Notes under the pieces: generated by a model
What the model saw: only the letters and a program-made list of their open reading frames with translations
Told to the model about the DNA's origin: nothing
Database searches by the model: none
Shown: piece after piece, positions 62,476 to 64,000 of the stretch
Numbering within the stretch: the first letter of the stretch is position 1
How the letters are laid out: every line of letters starts with the position of its first letter
DNA from: Candidatus Sulfotelmatobacter sp.
GTDB lineage: Bacteria; Acidobacteriota; Terriglobia; Terriglobales; Acidobacteriaceae
Assembly: GCA_036500765.1 (NCBI GenBank)
Contig: DASYBM010000002.1
Span: 62,001-126,000 of the forward strand
Reading direction: 5' to 3'
Length of the DNA stretch: 64,000 nucleotides
Position numbers and translations under genes: made by a program

Positions 62476-64000
62476 TCGACGTGCTCGCCCTCTTCGAACT
62501 GTCCCTCGGCGGCCGGCAGCACGTCGCGCTCCCCGGCGATCCAGACGTAGAGCGTGGGCAGAAGGAAGATACTCATCACCAGGGCCGCGATCAGGCCGCC
62601 GACGATCACAATGGCAAAGGGACGTTGAGAATCCGAACCGATGGCGTGCGAGAGCGCGGCGGGCAGCAGTCCTAAAGTCGCCACCAGCATGGTCATCATG
62701 ATCGGGCGCAGTCGCAACACCGCGCCTTCGACCGCAGCATCTTCGATGGTGTAGCGGCGCACGCGCAACTGATTGATGTATTCCAGCATGATCACGCCGG
62801 TTTGTACCGACACGCCGAACAGCGCCAGGAACCCGACTCCCGAAGAGACGCTGAAGTTCGTGCCCGTGAAAAGAAGCGCCAGCAGGCCGCCGACGGGAGC
62901 GATCGCGATATTCGCCATGATCAGCATCGCCCACTTAAATGACTTGAACATCGTATAAAGAATGATAAAGATGATGAGGATCGTGATGGGCAGCACGATC
63001 AGCAGGCGCGCATTGGCTCGCTTCTGGCTGGCATATTCGCCCTCCCATTTCAGGTGATAGCCGATGGGCAGTTTCACCTGTTGCGTCACTTTGGCGATGG
63101 CTTCTTCGACCGCGCTCCCCAGATCGCGCCCGCGGACGCTGTATTTGATGGCGATATAGCGCTCGTTGCCCTCGCGATAGATTTCACTGCCGCCGTCCTC
63201 CACCTGAATCCGGCAGAGTTGCGCTAGCGAAACGCGCTCTCCCGTGGGCGATAGCAGCCGAATATTTTCGATGGCTTCTTTGGTGTCGCGGAACTGCGGG
63301 AGATAGCGCAGGACGAGATCAAAGCGCGCTTCGCCTTGCAGCACCTGGGTAAGGGCATTGCCGCCGACGGCAGTCTGGACCGCGTCCTGCACGTCGGCCA
63401 CGTTGATCTGATGGCGGGCCGCGGCACTGCGGTCCACCGTTACATTCAGGTTCGGCTGGCCGAGTACTCGAAAGACTCCGAGATCTTCAATTCCCTTGAC
63501 GCCGCGCATGACGGCCACAATCTCATCCGCTTTGCCTTCGAGCGTTTTCAAATCATCGCCATAGATCTTAGTGGCCAGTTCGCCCTTTACGCCGCTGACG
63601 GCTTCTTCCATGTTGTCTTCGATGGGTTGCGAAAAGCCCCAGAGGACGCCGGGAATTTTGTCGAGTTCGCGCTGCATGGCGGCGATCAGTTCATCTTTGT
63701 CTTCGTGGAATACCGGACGCCAGTCTTCTTTAGGCTTGAGATCGACGAAGAACTCGGTATTGAAAAAACCGGTATTGTCGGTTCCGTCGTCGGGACGGCC
63801 CACCTGGCTGGTGCATTGCGGGACTTCCGGAAAGGAGCAGAGTACGATGCGAGCCTGGTTGGCGACGCGAATGCCTTCGTCCGGCCCAGTGCTGGGAGCA
63901 AGCGTGCCCCGGACCCAAAGCGCTCCCTCGTCGAGGTGCGGCAGAAATTCGGAGCCAATCGCGCCGCCGAAGGCCAGATAACCTCCCACAGCCAACGCAA
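62472..64000 (-). CDS. Heavy-metal RND efflux pump, CzcA/CusA-like (C-terminal part, partial)
   Basis: About 509 residues are visible and the N-terminal half lies past base 64000. 'SEFLPHLDEGALWVRGTLAPSTG' and 'GRPDDGTDNTGFFNTEFFVDLKPKEDW' are HME-RND (CzcA) specific rather than HAE1 drug-pump features. 'GIEDLGVFRVLGQPNLNVTVDR', 'LQGEARFDLVLRYLPQFRDT' and 'GVSVQTGVIMLEYINQLR' (with the pump's conserved intramembrane stretch) support it. It should export a divalent or monovalent metal with an adaptor and outer-membrane channel encoded upstream, beyond the window. It is convergent with the FucP-type gene. Confidence 0.93.
   Translation of the reverse strand, partial: ALAVGGYLAFGGAIGSEFLPHLDEGALWVRGTLAPSTGPDEGIRVANQARIVLCSFPEVPQCTSQVGRPDDGTDNTGFFNTEFFVDLKPKEDWRPVFHEDKDELIAAMQRELDKIPGVLWGFSQPIEDNMEEAVSGVKGELATKIYGDDLKTLEGKADEIVAVMRGVKGIEDLGVFRVLGQPNLNVTVDRSAAARHQINVADVQDAVQTAVGGNALTQVLQGEARFDLVLRYLPQFRDTKEAIENIRLLSPTGERVSLAQLCRIQVEDGGSEIYREGNERYIAIKYSVRGRDLGSAVEEAIAKVTQQVKLPIGYHLKWEGEYASQKRANARLLIVLPITILIIFIILYTMFKSFKWAMLIMANIAIAPVGGLLALLFTGTNFSVSSGVGFLALFGVSVQTGVIMLEYINQLRVRRYTIEDAAVEGAVLRLRPIMMTMLVATLGLLPAALSHAIGSDSQRPFAIVIVGGLIAALVMSIFLLPTLYVWIAGERDVLPAAEGQFEEGEHVD

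Overview
The window is a contiguous stretch of bacterial chromosome, GC-rich by eye and densely coded. Gene content suggests an acidobacterial genome (Acidobacteriota, Terriglobia/Koribacter-like). Pointers are rpe next to a BamD-like lipoprotein, many secreted alpha/beta hydrolases and beta-propellers, an ASPIC/UnbV (CRTAC1-type) protein, two RND systems, CocE-type peptidase, and many small dispersed palindromic repeats between genes. This assignment is an inference from gene content; there is no rRNA or phylogenetic marker search behind it. There is no phage, insertion sequence, CRISPR array or rRNA operon. One tRNA gene, tRNA-Ser(UGA), is present at 55392-55481.

Layout. 1-9.4 kb: bamD (cut by the window edge), rpe, a DUF2059 protein, a DMT permease, an orphan OppF-type ATPase, two facing CPBP proteins (one with a degenerate active site), a secreted alpha/beta hydrolase, a Yip1 membrane protein, an aldo/keto reductase and a DinB-like secreted protein. 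9.4-13.6 kb: a minus-strand run read as add - 58-aa membrane protein - def - racemase-like - ACT protein - radical SAM. 13.7-23.5 kb: secreted type B carboxylesterase, amino-acid permease, small basic protein, a long PcrA/UvrD helicase with repeat-derived linker sequence, HEAT-repeat protein, YncE-type propeller and ferredoxin-NADP reductase. 23.5-26 kb: a TetR regulator, a repeat-filled gap and a DUF433/DUF5615 toxin-antitoxin pair.

26-33.7 kb is a branched-chain amino acid locus, ilvC-ilvB-ilvM-like-ilvD-leuC-leuD. A good sigma70-like promoter precedes ilvC, with a perfect palindrome at the predicted start of transcription. Every one of its five gene junctions carries a dispersed repeat or hairpin. 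34-42 kb is an MdtABC-like RND exporter (adaptor plus two different inner-membrane pumps). 42.3-46.4 kb holds a lipoprotein propeller and a compact type III polyketide synthase - FAD oxidoreductase - YceI cluster, a candidate small lipid or quinone pathway. 46.4-50.2 kb (minus) is an overlapping histidine kinase - response regulator - ASPIC/UnbV operon. 50.3-55.3 kb holds an MsbA-like exporter, a MacB-type ATPase/permease pair and an Ag85-like esterase. 55.4-56.6 kb: tRNA-Ser, an AT-richer RibD_C/DHFR-like gene and a damaged gene remnant, which look like a small insertion at the tRNA. 56.6-64 kb: zwf-glk (overlapping), a CocE-type peptidase, a FucP-type sugar transporter and, convergent, the C-terminal part of a CzcA/CusA heavy-metal RND pump that runs off the window.

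The most distinctive property is the number and variety of dispersed or tandem repeats, at least eight families, sitting at gene junctions and in two places inside the helicase gene. No single locus is clearly a new system. The best candidates for something undescribed are the PKS III/FAD/YceI cluster, the kinase/regulator/ASPIC-UnbV operon, and the repeat-punctuated ilv-leu operon.
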